A DNA stretch of 64,000 nt from Mytilus edulis (GCF_963676685.1 NC_092350.1:4143486-4207485), one strand, 5' to 3'. Positions 48,451-60,690 are shown, numbered from the stretch's first letter. Translations and numbers: made by a program. The notes: generated by a model from the sequence alone, not told the origin.

Positions 48451-49045
48451 CTTTGGATAACAAATTTCGCAGGGAAGTGTTGTAACATATACAGTTGATA
48501 TTCATTTTTTGTATTTATAGGACTGAAGCAAGATAAAACACAAATAATGAATAAAATTTTTGTTATGAACAAACTATGGTTTCCTATTGAAATATGAAAA
48601 CATGAGAACCCTTATTTTTACCAAAGGTGATAATGAAAAGAACAATAAAAATGCAATAACGTTATCTTTATCTCTGTTGTTGTTTTGTTTAATAATAAGT
48701 CAGGAATATGACATGTGTTATCCATTCGTTTGGTGTGTTTTAGCTTTTGATTTGTCTTTTGAATTGTATATTTTCATCTTAAAATAAGAGAGGCTACAGA
48801 AATAGGAAAGAAAAAACTAATACAGTGAATAAAAAATCATATCTTGAGTAAATATTATTTGGCAACACTTCAATACATTACAGCATATCCAAATATACCT
48901 ATTTATTTATAAAAAAAATTAAGGTGAGCATATATTTACATATGACAAGTTTAAACAGATAAAGTATTGCATTCTTGTGTTGACATGGTTCTACAGGTAG
49001 TACAATAATCTTAACAGTCGACTTTATCATTAAATTGTAAACTTA
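48451..49045. other. Upstream region of the complete C1q gene
   Basis: AT-rich. A short family 1 module lies at about 48698-48770 (AAGTCAGGAATATGACATG). No coding pattern. Confidence 0.45.
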
Positions 49046-49049
49046 TACG

Positions 49050-49112
49050 TCCTTTGGTCTGTGTTGTAGAGTTGTCTCACTGTGTAGCATACCAAATCCT
49101 CTTATTGTATGT
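49050..49112 (+). repeat. Family 3 repeat tail ending just before the C1q start codon
   Basis: CCTTTGGTCTGTGTTGTAGA, GTTGTCTCACTGTGTAGC and ATACCAAATCCTCTTATTG align with the end of the family 3 copy at 40372-40433. The repeat stops 7 to 10 bases before ATG 49119, so the 5' UTR immediately ahead of this gene appears repeat-derived. The broken paralogue at 42108 has unrelated sequence there. Confidence 0.65.
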
Positions 49113-49118
49113 AAAAGA

Positions 49119-52100
49119 ATGATGTTTTCACCAGTACTTGTATTATTTATCTTAAGTATTGTGTCTATCAATGGATTTTTACTGGACAGTAGTACAAAGT
49201 TTCCCCAAGCAGGAAGCAGCATGTCAGATACGTATTTCACAACGCTTCTAAATTTACTTGTTGAAGAACGACAATCGCGTGAACAGCTAGAAACCTTTGT
49301 ACAGCGGCTTCAACAGGAATTGACCAGTAAAGTGGACAGTGTAGGTAATTGTAATTGTAAAGGTTCAGACCTAACCGACCAATTTAATAACCATACAAAC
49401 CGATTGCAAAATGAACTAGACTTTCTTCGAAAGGATTTCAATGCTTTACAATTACAATGTGCACAACTCGATAAACGTCTAGCAACCACAGATAATACCA
49501 CAGGACGTCTTCAACATGACATGAATGGTTTAAAGCAGTTGAAGGGTGTGGCAGATTTACAGACTGTTTTCAATTTAGAAAATAAGACCAATCATTTAGA
49601 AATTAAAGTGCAAAACACGGAACAATCTATACAAACAATAATGTCCAGTGCCAACGCTAGATCGCAAGATATAATTGGTCTCTTGAATAAAATTAAAGCA
49701 ACGGACAATATGACATTGCATTTGGAAAACGAACTACAAAAATCATATGGCAGACTTAATACGGTCGTTAGCGATATCAATAGTAGGAAGCAGGATGTCT
49801 TGGCCTTAGTGAATAAAACTGAAGCTACAAATCATCAATTAAAATCATTGGAAGTGTTTATGAAAAATGAAACGCATAACCTCGAGAGCAATATCAATAA
49901 TACAATAAGCCAAAGTATTGCAGCCGTTAAAAAGGAAATGATGAATAACGTACAGCACTTACAGTTTGGTTTGAATGACACATTGTCAAAATTAGACAGA
50001 ATGTCAAATAGAGGTAAGCTATTATGAAGGAACGTTAGATTACATTCCTGAAAAGGATTTTGCAATTTGCTCAGATTTTTAGTATGACAAGTCTAATAAT
50101 TAGTTTTGTCCAATTTGAATGTCAACTAAAATATTCTTTAATAAAATAGTTGGAAATTGAAATAACATCTATAAGTGTAGATTGTGAAGCTCACTTATCA
50201 AATCAGCAAATGTAAAGGTTTTGATTTTAAGCATTTAGTCAAACAAACATTCACTCTTGTATATGTTAGACTCGAATCGACGTCCGACCTCTTATCCACG
50301 TCCGTTCCTCACATTAGCATCAGATATGATGTCATGTTCATGTACGTTTCTAAATCGACGCTCGATTGTATCCCATTTCCGGTTTGTAAATCGACCTTCA
50401 ACTTTTGAATGAAACCTCATAACGGTTTAATAAAAATATGTATACTTTTAAATTAATGCAAACGTGTTTTCATAACTGATTATTGAGGCAGTCTAAACTG
50501 GATATGCTTTCAGTTTTTAAAATGATTTAATTTTTTTATATTTTGTGTAAGAACTGATGTGATGTCCAAAGTTAGGGACCTTGTCAGTGGTTGTTTAATG
50601 TTAACATGTTTTTCGTTATTTTGATAATTTACTAGTTATTGTAACTCTTCGATTATGTCTACGTACGAAGTGAAACTCGCTTTTCATGTTGATTTTTTTT
50701 CGGTTTCACATATAGAGTGGCTATAAAGGTATAAAAAAGTAAAATAAGAAAAATACTGAACTCAGAGGAAAATTCAAAACGGAAGGTCCATAATCAAATG
50801 TCAAAATCAAATGACAAAACACATCAAACATATGGAAAACAACTGTCATATTTCTGACTTGGTACAGGCATTCTCAAATGTAGAAAATGATGGATTGAAC
50901 CTTGTTTTATATAGGAATACAGCCATCATTACAAACGCGCGAAGTGCTGACTACTGGGCTGGTGATATCCTCGCTGAAATAAATCTCCACTAGCAGTGGC
51001 TTCGACCCAGTAGTTGTAAATAAACTCATCATAGATACCAGGACTAAAATGTTACACTTACGCCAGACGCACCAAAACACACCAGCAAATAAAGAAAGAT
51101 AATACAAACACATTAACGGGATGTACAAGTATCGAGACAGGCCAAATGGGTATTACCGAAAACAGAGTCCGAAAAAAGATTTCTCAATACTATTCAAACG
51201 CAAAGCCAAACACTTATGAGGACTAAACACTATCGTCAAAAACTTGTTTTAGAATAATTCTGCAAGTTTTACAGTTTGTTTTTTATTGTTAAATTTTGCT
51301 TCGAATGATTTCGTCAACCGACCAAATACATGCATCTGTTCTCATTCATATGAATATACGACCCAAAGCAAATTGAACATAGATTGGGATGGATCAACGT
51401 ATTGATATTTTTTCTGCAGTTATAATAAATAAAAAAGTTTTGGGAATGATTTAATCATTATGGACCTCGGTTAGGTGACGTCATTTTGGATTACCTACTT
51501 TAGATTCCAATGTTTGTTGTTGCTTTGATATCTTAGAATGCCCACCATGAAGACCAACTTTAATAACCTATAAGAAGATTGACAGTTAATTCCTTCAGAA
51601 CATTGGTATAATCAGAATTGTTTCTTACTTTCTCCAATAATAAACCATACACCTTTTAAGCCTCGGAATGATTCAGATCGTTGTATTGTATAGACACCTA
51701 TTTATTGCTAAGGCTACATGTGCTGTCCTCAATATTATGTGGATGTTTGTTGTTGTTGGGTTGTCTTATTCACTTATGCCCAACATCTCCTTTATATCTT
51801 TTATCGAACATCCTATAATGTGTATTAGTCATAGCCTATGTTTTACTTTACAACTTAACATTATTTTTTCAGTTGTATTATCTGCCTGGTTATCTGGTGA
51901 AACAGTAGCATCCTCAGCAGTTATTCCGTTTAAACAAGTTCATACTTCACATGGAATTAACGACATAACGTCAATCGGAAATGAAGGGAAATTCACATGT
52001 GAGAAATCCGGATTATATCTTATATCTGTTTATGTGGCTACAAATGCAAATGCTGCTGGATATTATTATCATGTTTACAAGAATAATCAAAGAGTAGCTA

Positions 52101-52255
52101 CGGCATACAGGCATCCACAATCGTATATTATAACAGTAACCGTCATTGTTGCAGAACGACTACAGACCAATGACACGGTGTATGTCAAAAACGCTCAACA
52201 GATGTATGTTTATGGTGGGTCCAAGTCAGCATTCTCAATAATACAAATTGGATAA
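49119..52255 (+). CDS. Secreted coiled-coil C1q-domain protein, two exons
   Basis: Exon 1 is 49119-50013, exon 2 is 51873-52255, and the intron has GTAAGC at 50014 and TTTTTTCAG at 51872. Exon 1 ends with one base (G) of a codon and exon 2 supplies TT, making a Val, so the join is in frame. The protein is 425 residues: signal peptide (about 1-20, MMFSPVLVLFILSIVSINGF), a long coiled coil (about 45-295) with CNCKG near its start, and a C1q domain from 299 (KFTCEKSGLYLISVYVATN ... GGSKSAFSIIQIG). Such proteins are expected to trimerise through the coil and bind microbial or other ligands outside the cell. A second Met at codon 2 is an equal start candidate. AATAAA at 52618 is a possible polyadenylation signal. 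No lesion seen. Exon 2 and most of the intron are duplicated at 1-2205. Confidence 0.92.
50745..50942 (+). repeat. Family 1 copy in the C1q intron
   Basis: ACTGAACTCAGAGGAAAATT, CTGACTTGGTACAGGCATTC and AACCTTGTTTTATATAGG match 380-575 of the left duplicate at the same intron position. Its far end is joined to the family 2 module CTACTGGGCTGGTGATA at the point where 232 bp are missing relative to the left copy. Confidence 0.65.
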
Positions 52256-52639
52256 ACAACAAATTTTGTTCTCACAAAAACTCTGTTGAGAACAGACATT
52301 TTGTTAATTTGGCATAATAATGAAAATGGAATTCACCAATCGAAAGAGAAAACCTGTGATAGAGTAGATATCGTGTTACCGTAAACGCACAAAAATAGCA
52401 TATGGAGAAATTTTACACTGTGAAATTCTAATGTATTTGATTTAAGTCTTTGGCGAGTATTTTTTCAATCTTTTTTTTAAAATATTAGTGTTTAATATAG
52501 TTGTATCTGTAAATTCAGTCTTGTAAAAACTATCGCACTTCCTTTTTATTTTCAACGGAACGAGAAGGGTGTATTTTGAAGGTGACACAGAGTCTGGGTT
52601 TTCAACAGTTGTTCAACAATAAAAATCTTGTTTTAATGT

Positions 52640-52925
52640 CACTCACCATAGTGAACAATAGAAACCTAGACAGCACTTCATTTTTAAATCTCACAAAATG
52701 AACATTAGAAATCCAAAAGAACACATTACATTGTGATCTCACTCAACATGATCAACATAACGAGCAATAAAAATCAAAAGGACACATTATATTTTGATCT
52801 CACTCAACAAAATGTAATGAACAATAGAAATCAAAAGAGAACATTATACATGTATTTTGATCTCACTCAACAAAATTTAATAAACAATAGAAATCAAAAG
52901 AGCACATTATATTTTTTCTCACCGA
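52640..52925. repeat. Diverged minisatellite, unit about 55-65 bp
   Basis: About five imperfect copies of a unit containing GATCTCACTCAACA, AACAATAGAAATCAAAAG and ACACATTATATTTT. The last two full copies are the most alike. Open frame 52733-53041 arises from it. Confidence 0.75.
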
Positions 52926-53400
52926 CAGTAACCGTCGGTTTTGAGACGAGTTCGTGTTGTCCCGTATTTAATATTCTCTGTTATGTTTTATTGACAAGTT
53001 TGTCGTTTTGCGTTTTCCATCATGCGTCAGTGTCTTCTTGATTGCAAGTTTGAATGGCCCCTTGTAATCTTCCGTTTCTTTTTGATTGATTCAATCGTTT
53101 GAATTTGTTTACGAGTGCTTTAAATAGACAAAGCAATCCCATTCACACATCTGTGAAAAGACTAAATCAGGCGTTTGGCGCCAACGATTCAGCAACCTGC
53201 TGATATAATTGCACCATCTATGAAGTAAGGACCTTGAGGATTAGTCGTGTTCTGGTAGTGTCGGAGTAATAGTGTCGCTATATGATTGCGTCCAGGAACG
53301 ATCAATGATCAATGCTTTTCTCAAAAATTTAAATCAAAAACTATTATAGTACTTCCTATTCGTTTTAATCCTTGGTCGTAAAAAAAAACAGATTAAGACT
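52926..53400. other. No gene recognised
   Basis: Slightly less AT-rich. GTTTTCCATCATGCGT followed by AGTGTCTTCTTGATTGCAAG near 53017 recurs as GTTTTCCATCATGCGT near 53690, so a stretch of at least 100 bp is repeated about 670 bp apart. No coding pattern recognised. Confidence 0.45.
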
Positions 53401-53404
53401 GGCT

Positions 53405-53548
53405 TTCGGGCTTCGAGCAACAAGACAGGTGCCACATTTGGAGAAGGATCTGCTTCTCCGTCTGTAACACCTGAGATCAACACCAGTTTTTTTGGTGGGT
53501 ATCGTGTTGCTGTTGTACATAGAGTTTTGTTGTACCCTTATTTGTGAC
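53405..53548 (+). repeat. 3' tail fragment of the Penelope-type element
   Basis: ACAGGTGCCACATTTGGAGA, AGGATCTGCTTCTCC, ACACCTGAGATCA and GGTGGGTATCGTGTTG match the untranslated tail at 41438-41525. No coding part is attached. Confidence 0.65.
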
Positions 53549-53559
53549 AGTCTTACATA

Positions 53560-53695
53560 TTGTGTCTGTTTGTTTTGTTCACATGTATCGTTGTCAGTGT
53601 AATGTAATTTAAGACGACTGTCACACAAATGAGAGGTTAAGCTAGATGAAAAAAAAATAGGTTTAATCCACCATTTTCTGCATTTAGTGTTTTCC
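53560..53695 (-). repeat. Family 1 fragment
   Basis: TGTCTGTTTGTTTTGTTCAC, then GAGAGGTTAAGCTAG and TTTAATCCACCATTTTCTGC, as in the copy at 26616. Confidence 0.6.
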
Positions 53696-53884
53696 ATCAT
53701 GCGTTAGTGACTTTCTTGCTGTGAGTTTGAATGACCCTTGGGTACTTCTATTTTTGTTTTTTGTAATGAATCAGTCGTTTGAAATTGTTTACGAGTGCTT
53801 TAAAGTGACAAAGCTTTTCTACAAAGGGAATAAGAAAGTGTTTGTAGAAAGGCAGTCCAATTACAAGCAATGTTGATAAAAAAA

Positions 53885-53990
53885 AATGTGATATAATTGC
53901 CAATGAGACAATTCTAGATCTCCACCAGAGACCGAATGACATCAAAGTGCCAACTAAAGTTCAATGTACGGCCTCAACAATAAGCAACCC
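53885..53990 (-). repeat. Family 3 copy, reversed
   Basis: ATGTGATATAATTGCCAATG, AGAGACCGAATGACAT and TGTACGGCCTCAACA are the reverse complement of family 3 modules. Confidence 0.6.
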
Positions 53991-56297
53991 AAATACTGCC
54001 TAGTAAGCGATAAAGGAACCCGAAATGACAAGAATCATTTCAAACATAAAAATAAAAAACGGCATAATTTATGTACAACACATCCACTATATTACAAGCT
54101 CCTGACTACAGACGGACATATACAATTCTTTTGTTGGCGAAAAACACTTCCTTTACTGTGAATAGTGGTGTAACAATACAATGTAAGAATAAACTATACA
54201 AATCAACTGAAAGGGGCTTACCTATCATAAAAGTACAAAATACATAAAAAGCATAACAAAAATACAAATTATAGGTCTGAGAAAATTTGCAGTCACTGAA
54301 AGCTACTTACATCTAATCGACAGTTATGAAAAATCAATCAGTACACATCCAATATTAAATAGATTTAGCGTAATGACGGCATAAACAGACAAAGAAAAAC
54401 ATGTCCTTGTACAAAGCCAAAAATATAGGTAATTACAGACTGTAAGACCTTGAATGTACTTAATATATGCATATAACTACATGTAATATTTACAAATGCA
54501 TTTTTTTTTTACAGAAAACAAAGTTGAATTGGTAACCTTTAGAAAAGGTTAATTGAACAACACGATAATTTTAGTGGGATCATATCTTAATTTACAGGCT
54601 CGGTAAACAACATCATCGTAAATCACAAAATGTGCTTTCCCGTTTGTAATAAATCTTTTACAGGTACATCCAAACTTGCAAACAAAATCATTGTGTCAAG
54701 GGAAAACGTAGTGAAGATTTCAAGTACTACTAGTAAGAAACCTGTGGTAACGCAAACTTTGACCATATATTTTATCCTAAAGTGCGTTCAAAATCATACC
54801 TGCTGCATTCGGCTACGTAAATTTTGACAACAGAACCCTACAATTCGCCTAGCTGTTCTTTAGCCACACAATAGATCTAAATAGCTTTAAATCATTTATT
54901 CTATTTAGAAAATCCAAAATGTCATCGCAAAGGGTATTCATCATGGCGTCATTTTGATAGACTTCCATGTTCAAAACACGTTCTACATAGATGAGGCTAT
55001 ACTAACTACTACGATATTGAACGCTGCCCAGTATTAGATAAGAAACCTTCATTGAAATCCAGCACTTCACTACAGACACGAGCATAACATTGAGCCTATA
55101 ACTTTTTGTTATCAGGTTTTGTATAAAAAAAAAACAATTCAGAACTGCAGTAAATATATCACCAAACTTTTTAAGTATTGCTTTGCCTTAATTTTTTTCG
55201 TCTCGAAGTTTAGATCTAAAACAGTATATGTATGGTTTTATATAGTAATGTCGGATCCAAGGCGATAATTCGAGCTTCTGCGCTATAGCTAGTTTGCAGA
55301 ATATTTTTTGCATATATCTTGCATAATTGGGCCTCGTTCTGAAAATATACATAAAATGTACAGAACAAACCACTTATAAATCAGCAGAATTAGATGTTGC
55401 ATTACCAATTACTTTTTTTTAACGACTATGTATCCCTCTGTATTTTGTTCACTTACGTTTTACGTTACCAGCGATATACTGCTAAGGAAGACATCTGCAT
55501 CTCAAACTGTTTTTATAAAACTTTATAATTCGACTGATATCATGGTGGATTCATATTTATATTTATCTGTCTTCAAAATGTAATGTTTGAAGTCGTTCAA
55601 ATCTTGGAACTTTTATTTTTGCATTCTTACTTTCATTAAACTGCGATCAAATATGTGTAAAGACTCCATTAGAATTCAATTTATCACTTCATCATGACTT
55701 ACAAATGTATGTTCAATAACAACTTAATTGAGTGTTTTCAACCGTCTTAATTTCCTCCCAATTACATCTTATACGATACTAACAAGTGTAAATGTCTCGT
55801 AAACTTTTAAAATTGATTGAAATATATACAAAGAATGATACCAGTTGTCGTGTCATTAATCTCTGTAAGTTCTTTGTAGCTTTTCTCATTATTACTGGTA
55901 TAAAGCATATAATTTTACGTGTTTTATAATTGTATTGTTAGAAAACCAATAACATTCCATGTAAATTACATTACCGCTATGTGAAACAGACACTTACAGA
56001 TGAAGAGAAAATTGTGGGCGTGATTTCCCGCCATGATTGACAGAAAAGCTTGATATTATAATATTTATGTTATTAGTACATATTCCCGACACTTATTATC
56101 GAGAAAAAATAATGTACGCTTTAGATGTAACTGAGGATAAGTACTGTGCATGTTCTACTGTGATAATTCTAATGAAGGCGAATCAATTTTACTGTTCTTA
56201 TTCTAGGGATGTATAGTGATATAACTTCTTGTGTTTTAATCAAATTGGAAAAACTAAAAATCTTTAATTATTTGTTGGATGTGCATTTGCCGTAAAT
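53991..56297. other. No gene recognised
   Basis: AT-rich upstream region of the LRRNT exon. No repeat family or coding pattern recognised; open frames at 53964-54161 and 54630-54827 have no identifiable content. Confidence 0.4.
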
Positions 56298-56574
56298 ATG
56301 AAATCTGTTTTGCTACAGTTACTATTTCTTGCTTTACTTTTACACGGATCATTCCAATATAATACCTACCCGAGACGGTATGTCCGAGATCATAGTGCTC
56401 ATCTGGAGGCCTGTCCTTTACATTGCCGGTGCATGGACCTAAATCAAAGGTCTGCTAGAGGGCTATTTGATTCCTGGAATGTAGATCAGTCGTGGCAAAA
56501 TACGGAACAGGACGAGACTGGAAGATCCGTGGTATGTCAGGGACTAAGAGAGCTTCCAGCACGGATACCCTCAG
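56298..56574 (+). CDS. First exon of a leucine-rich-repeat protein: signal peptide plus LRRNT cap
   Basis: ATG 56298 begins a strong signal peptide (MKSVLLQLLFLALLLHGSFQ), then a cysteine-rich N-terminal LRR cap: ACPLHCRCMDLN, an insert of about 35 residues, and VVCQGLRELPARIPS. CPxxCxC followed later by VxCxxxxLxxLPxxIP is the LRRNT pattern of secreted or membrane LRR proteins such as LRR-Ig and slit-like families. A donor (CTCAG/GTGAGA) at 56574/56575 ends the exon in phase 1; the open frame past it to 56609 reads intron. No following LRR exon was found up to 64 kb, so the next exon probably lies beyond the window. It is less AT-rich than its surroundings and unlike the single-exon TLRs. 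The exact family is not identified. Confidence 0.75.
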
Positions 56575-57435
56575 GTGAGAAACTCAGATTGGTGACTATC
56601 AGTACATAGTTCGTAGTCATAAGTCGAACCTTTGCTTCTGTTTAGACTTTCACCGAGTCATTTTTTTTTAGATGTACAGATAAAAGAGAAATTAACTACC
56701 CCGTCGATTTGGAAACACATAATCCACGTACAATAAGCAAATAAGTCCAGGTTCAGCTTTCAAAGATTTTATTAATAGCAATAAAAAAGCGAGTGTTCAG
56801 GAAAAAGATATCCATCATATCGTCTTGTATAGATATATGTGTATGGGTATTATAAATTAAGAATAAAAATATGCCTGCCAGATAGACTAGTTACAAAGAC
56901 ATGCCCTCAATGAATTCAATATTTTTTCACGTGATTTCAACACTGAGAAAACATAAGCAATACATAGTTGACATTTCAATTTTTTTTTAAATTTTAGGAC
57001 AGCAGAGTATCTCATTATTTGCATTGCTATTTTCGTTTTAAACAAACGGATAAGAAATAATGAATTAACAGTTAAAAACTCATAGAAAAAAAGCGACCAC
57101 AACTTGAAAATATCTTAGTTTTAACAGTGTCCTTTACACTACAAATAATAATCCTAAAATCACGAATAACGGTGTGCTTATAAACCAAACGGCATGACCT
57201 GGATGTAGTACTTGAACGTTATACTTCAGACTGAATTTTAAGTCGAGTGCAACGTTAAAACCTCGACAAAATCATTATGTAGACTATTTGGATATATAAG
57301 CTAGGGTAGAGGCTCTGATGGATACCAAACAAATTTACATGTTCCATATTGTATATATAAGTTGCAAAAATTGAAAGCATTTATTCAGTTGCAATTTAAA
57401 TAATGTAGTATTTTAACTTTCAATAAATCTAAGCA
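56575..57435. other. Presumed intron of the LRR gene, no feature
   Basis: AT-rich without recognised coding or repeat content. Confidence 0.4.
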
Positions 57436-57436
57436 A

Positions 57437-57605
57437 GTCTAGTCAGTGGCAAATCCAAAACTTTTTAAAAGGGGACCCGACCCCTCTGACTGACCTAAGG
57501 GGACCGCTACAGTCACGTTACAGTGATCTATATAAACCCATTTTTTTCTCACGAAAAGGGAGGAGGCAGGGTCCCCTGTACCCGCCTTTATTTAGTTCAT
57601 TGACA
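57437..57605. mobile_element. Small GC-rich MITE-like repeat
   Basis: A GC-rich island in AT-rich DNA. It opens GTCAGTGGCAAATCCAAAAC, contains AAGGGGACCCGACCCC, TCTGACTGACCTAAGGGGAC and CACGAAAAGGGAGGAGGC, and closes GGTCCCCTGTACCCGCC. The ends are roughly inverted (GTGGC-AATCC against GGGTCCCCTGTACCCGCC). From memory it resembles a common bivalve element with GGATCC-containing ends, here worn. Confidence 0.5.
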
Positions 57606-59633
57606 TATATAAGTTTGTCGAATATACAATGACCTCAGTTAGCATCATACACACCCTCTTTACTATATACACGTAACTTCAAAGGTTAAGAGGGCTTTGA
57701 CCTTTTTCCTTGAGAACCATCTATTTAACATATAAAGATATTCTATACAAAGCTTGCCATTGTTAGACGTATCTTCAGTACTTCAGTAAGTATGTGACAA
57801 GATTGAGGATTAGAGTTTATAACAGTTCATAATCTTAATAAATACTTCATAAAATATTCATTTAAACGACATCATTGTAGTTCAACGTGTTAGGTGAAAC
57901 GATTACATAGATATTTTGACCCGAAGATTATAACCGATTTACTGGGTTTATGATAAACAGACCCGAATACTGTAACCTGGTGAATGATAAAAAAAATATT
58001 CTGATGATGAATTGAATAGAGGGATTGGCTTTTGTTTGCTGAATGTTCAGTTGCAAATATTTCAATAATGTTTTAGACGGTGAATACAAGGACAGTTTGT
58101 GGTATAATTCAATGCATTAATAAAAAATAATATCTTAATCTTTGAAAAAAAAAAATATATATAAAAACGGAAAGTCCCTATCCAAATGTCAAAATGAAAT
58201 GATCAAACAAATGAAACGATAACTCACTCATATTATAATAATTGAAATATTGAAAATATTATAGATAATAGATGGTGGTGGTGCATCAAACGACAATTGC
58301 CAACCACACATACAAGATCAAAAACTTTTGATAAACATTTGATGGAATATATGTCGAGAACACTATAAATCTAATTTTGTTTCACTTTTTTTTTATATTA
58401 AAATTTATGGCACATATACCTGTTCCAAGAAGTGACACCCCTTATTTCTGTTTGACACCCCCATTTTCCTTAAATCTTAATTAATAACTTGTAAGATAAA
58501 TTTATTATTATTGTACATTAAATATATATAAATTACATGTAATTGAAGCGCTAATTATAGAAATTAATTGACAATGCTTCGTAAGCCTTTGGAGGCTGGC
58601 TGATTGACTTTGTATAAATGTATGTGAAAATTTTATATAGCTTGCACTATAAATAAAATCATAGATATATATATATAAAAGAACAAAAAAAAAATTCCTA
58701 TAAAAGAAATCATTACAAAATACAGAGACATCTCGATTTCACTAACTTAGTATTTTTTCAAACTTCACTTTAACATGTACTTTAATTTGTAAATCATTAC
58801 AGTTAAAAGAAAATTCACAAACGTTTGCTCTTTTAGAATAGGATTAATTTGCCAGATATTTCATTTAAGGTTTCTGCAATCAGCGATGCATTAAACACTC
58901 GCATATAACATATGTCCATTAATTGATGATGCAGTATCAATGTGAAACATCATGATGATAGGTCGCCAGAGGAACGAATCTATTTATTCTCATCATTTTC
59001 GTGGCAGCTAACTTCTCATGGTTTTAGTATGTATATGTCGTACTATTGCTTTAAGTAGGGTATATTGGCTGAAAACAAACTCGCACCTGTTTTCTCTTCA
59101 CATTTTTTCATTGAACGTGTGTGTTTAATGGTTTTATTCCATTTACTTTCATATTCAGTCAAATTGCTTTTGATTGTATGTGTCATTATGTTGTTGTCTT
59201 CATTCCATACAATCTTACACAAAAGTTACTCAATTTGAATATATCAATGGTTCTGGAACACTCGGGCTAGTACTTCAACTGAGGAGGAAATGATCAGCTT
59301 TCCTTTGTAGTAATGTGTGGACGGAAGGGTAGGGGCTCCTTTAATATGCTGGATGTAGTTAAACATATAAACGTCCTGTCAGAATCGGGGACTTTAAATC
59401 CACCACCTCCTCGTGTAGAAAATGGGGGCATTGAAACAGCTTTTCGAAGAGTTCTTGGATGGTCAGTTGCATACATCTACCTATTACATCCGTTATTCAT
59501 TTGTTCTTTTCCTCATATATGCACGAACATATCAATACTAGATATTGAGCAAACAACAATATAATATATTTTCTGAATTGAATTGGTTACATGCAAATAT
59601 TACCAATAGTGTCTGTATTGGTCAATTAAGCAC
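57606..59633. other. No gene recognised
   Basis: AT-rich; a family 1 scrap at about 58165-58230 (AACGGAAAGTCCCTATCC). The open frame 59313-59564 has a proline-rich patch but no known domain, signal or homologue I can name. Confidence 0.4.
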
Positions 59634-59639
59634 CTTAGA

Positions 59640-59994
59640 GAGCCGTGGTGTAGTGGTTGGTGCATCGGACTACTAACACAAAGGTTCGATTCCTGTCTAG
59701 GATGAAAATTTCAGGAACTGAATTTTCGGCTCTCCCTTGACACCATTTGCGAGTATGGTCTCGAGGTAACGATGATAGTCCGTCGGAAGGGGACGATAAA
59801 TGGCTGACCCGTGTTAAGAGAGAGCCATATCTCTTGCACGTTAAAGACACCCATGTAGATTTCGAAAAAGAGCAGGCTAATGCCGCTACAAGGCAGCACT
59901 CGCACCCGCAAAGTTGGAAGGGATTATTATAAGTTGAAAAACTTGTTTCCCAATCCACTATAAATAAATATGTTTAAACTAAACTAAACTAAAA
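59640..59994 (+). mobile_element. tRNA-derived SINE
   Basis: The head has RNA polymerase III promoter boxes: A box TGGTGTAGTGG (59646-59656) and B box GGTTCGATTCC (59683-59693), as in a tRNA gene. The body includes a conserved-looking core (GAGCAGGCTAATGCCGCTAC, GCACTCGCACCCGCAAAG) that recalls the shared core of molluscan SINE families, and the tail is AAACT repeats. CTTAGA flanks both ends (59634-59639, 59995-60000) as a target duplication. The surrounding bases (GCACCTTAGATCAACCCCAG when read across) match the Penelope-type tail, so it inserted into that remnant. It is non-coding and depends on a LINE for mobility. Confidence 0.85.
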
Positions 59995-60000
59995 CTTAGA

Positions 60001-60160
60001 TCAACCCCAGGTTTAGGTGGGTATCGTGTTGTTCAATATGTAGCTTACTATGTGTACATAGTGTTTTGTGGGTCTCTATATGATATCATTAGTATTTGCT
60101 ATGCCATAATGGCGTTCTCAGTTTCTCTCGAAGTTTTTGTAAAAATTGATCATCTTTTTC
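60001..60160 (+). repeat. Penelope-type 3' tail, interrupted by the SINE
   Basis: Continues from 59633 across the SINE: ATCAACCCCAGGTTTAGGTG, GGTATCGTGTTG, TAATGGCGTTCTCAGTTT, corresponding to 41485-41610. Confidence 0.6.
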
Positions 60161-60514
60161 ATGCCTTTAATATAAACTCTGAGTCCTTCAAATATGACCC
60201 ACTGCACTGTTAGTAGAGCTCCAATTCGAGGTACCTTTTTTTCTACAACTGTATAAAACCATTAACATCACTGATTAATTTATAAAAAAAGTCGTAACAT
60301 TAATAAAAAAAAAAGTTGACACTTCAATAAATTAATCACAGATGTTTAAATAAACATTTGTCTGCTACTAAATCATATTAACTGCAATTATGTAATTATA
60401 ACGTATGTAGAATTCGATATATAACAAAACATACAACACGGTAATGTTTGGTGAAAAATTATATGCAGTTTCGTGTACGTTATATCCCTTATCCTATATG
60501 TTTTGTTTTCTAAA

Positions 60515-60690
60515 TAAAATTGAGATGTAAATGGGGATGTTAAAGATACCCGACCATAGAACAAAAGCCGAAGGCACCCACTGGGTCTTCAATACAGCGG
60601 GGAAATCCCGCACCCGGAGGCATGCTCCAGCTGGTCCCTAAAAAAAGGGGTACCAGTTCAGTGATAATAGACGTCATACTAAACTCCGAA
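60515..60690 (+). repeat. Family 4 interspersed repeat
   Basis: AAAAGCCGAAGGCACCCACT, GGGTCTTCAATACAGCG, CCCGCACCCGGAGGCATGCT and CCAGCTGGTCCC match 46150-46330. Confidence 0.65.

Noticed and set aside
59313-59564. 83-residue open frame with a Pro-rich patch
   Set aside because: No homologue, domain or splice signal recognised, and it lies in a repeat-rich stretch; kept only as a remark.
59683-59693. tRNA gene at the B box
   Set aside because: The boxes belong to the SINE head; no full cloverleaf is formed, and the SINE body, AAACT tail and target duplication follow.
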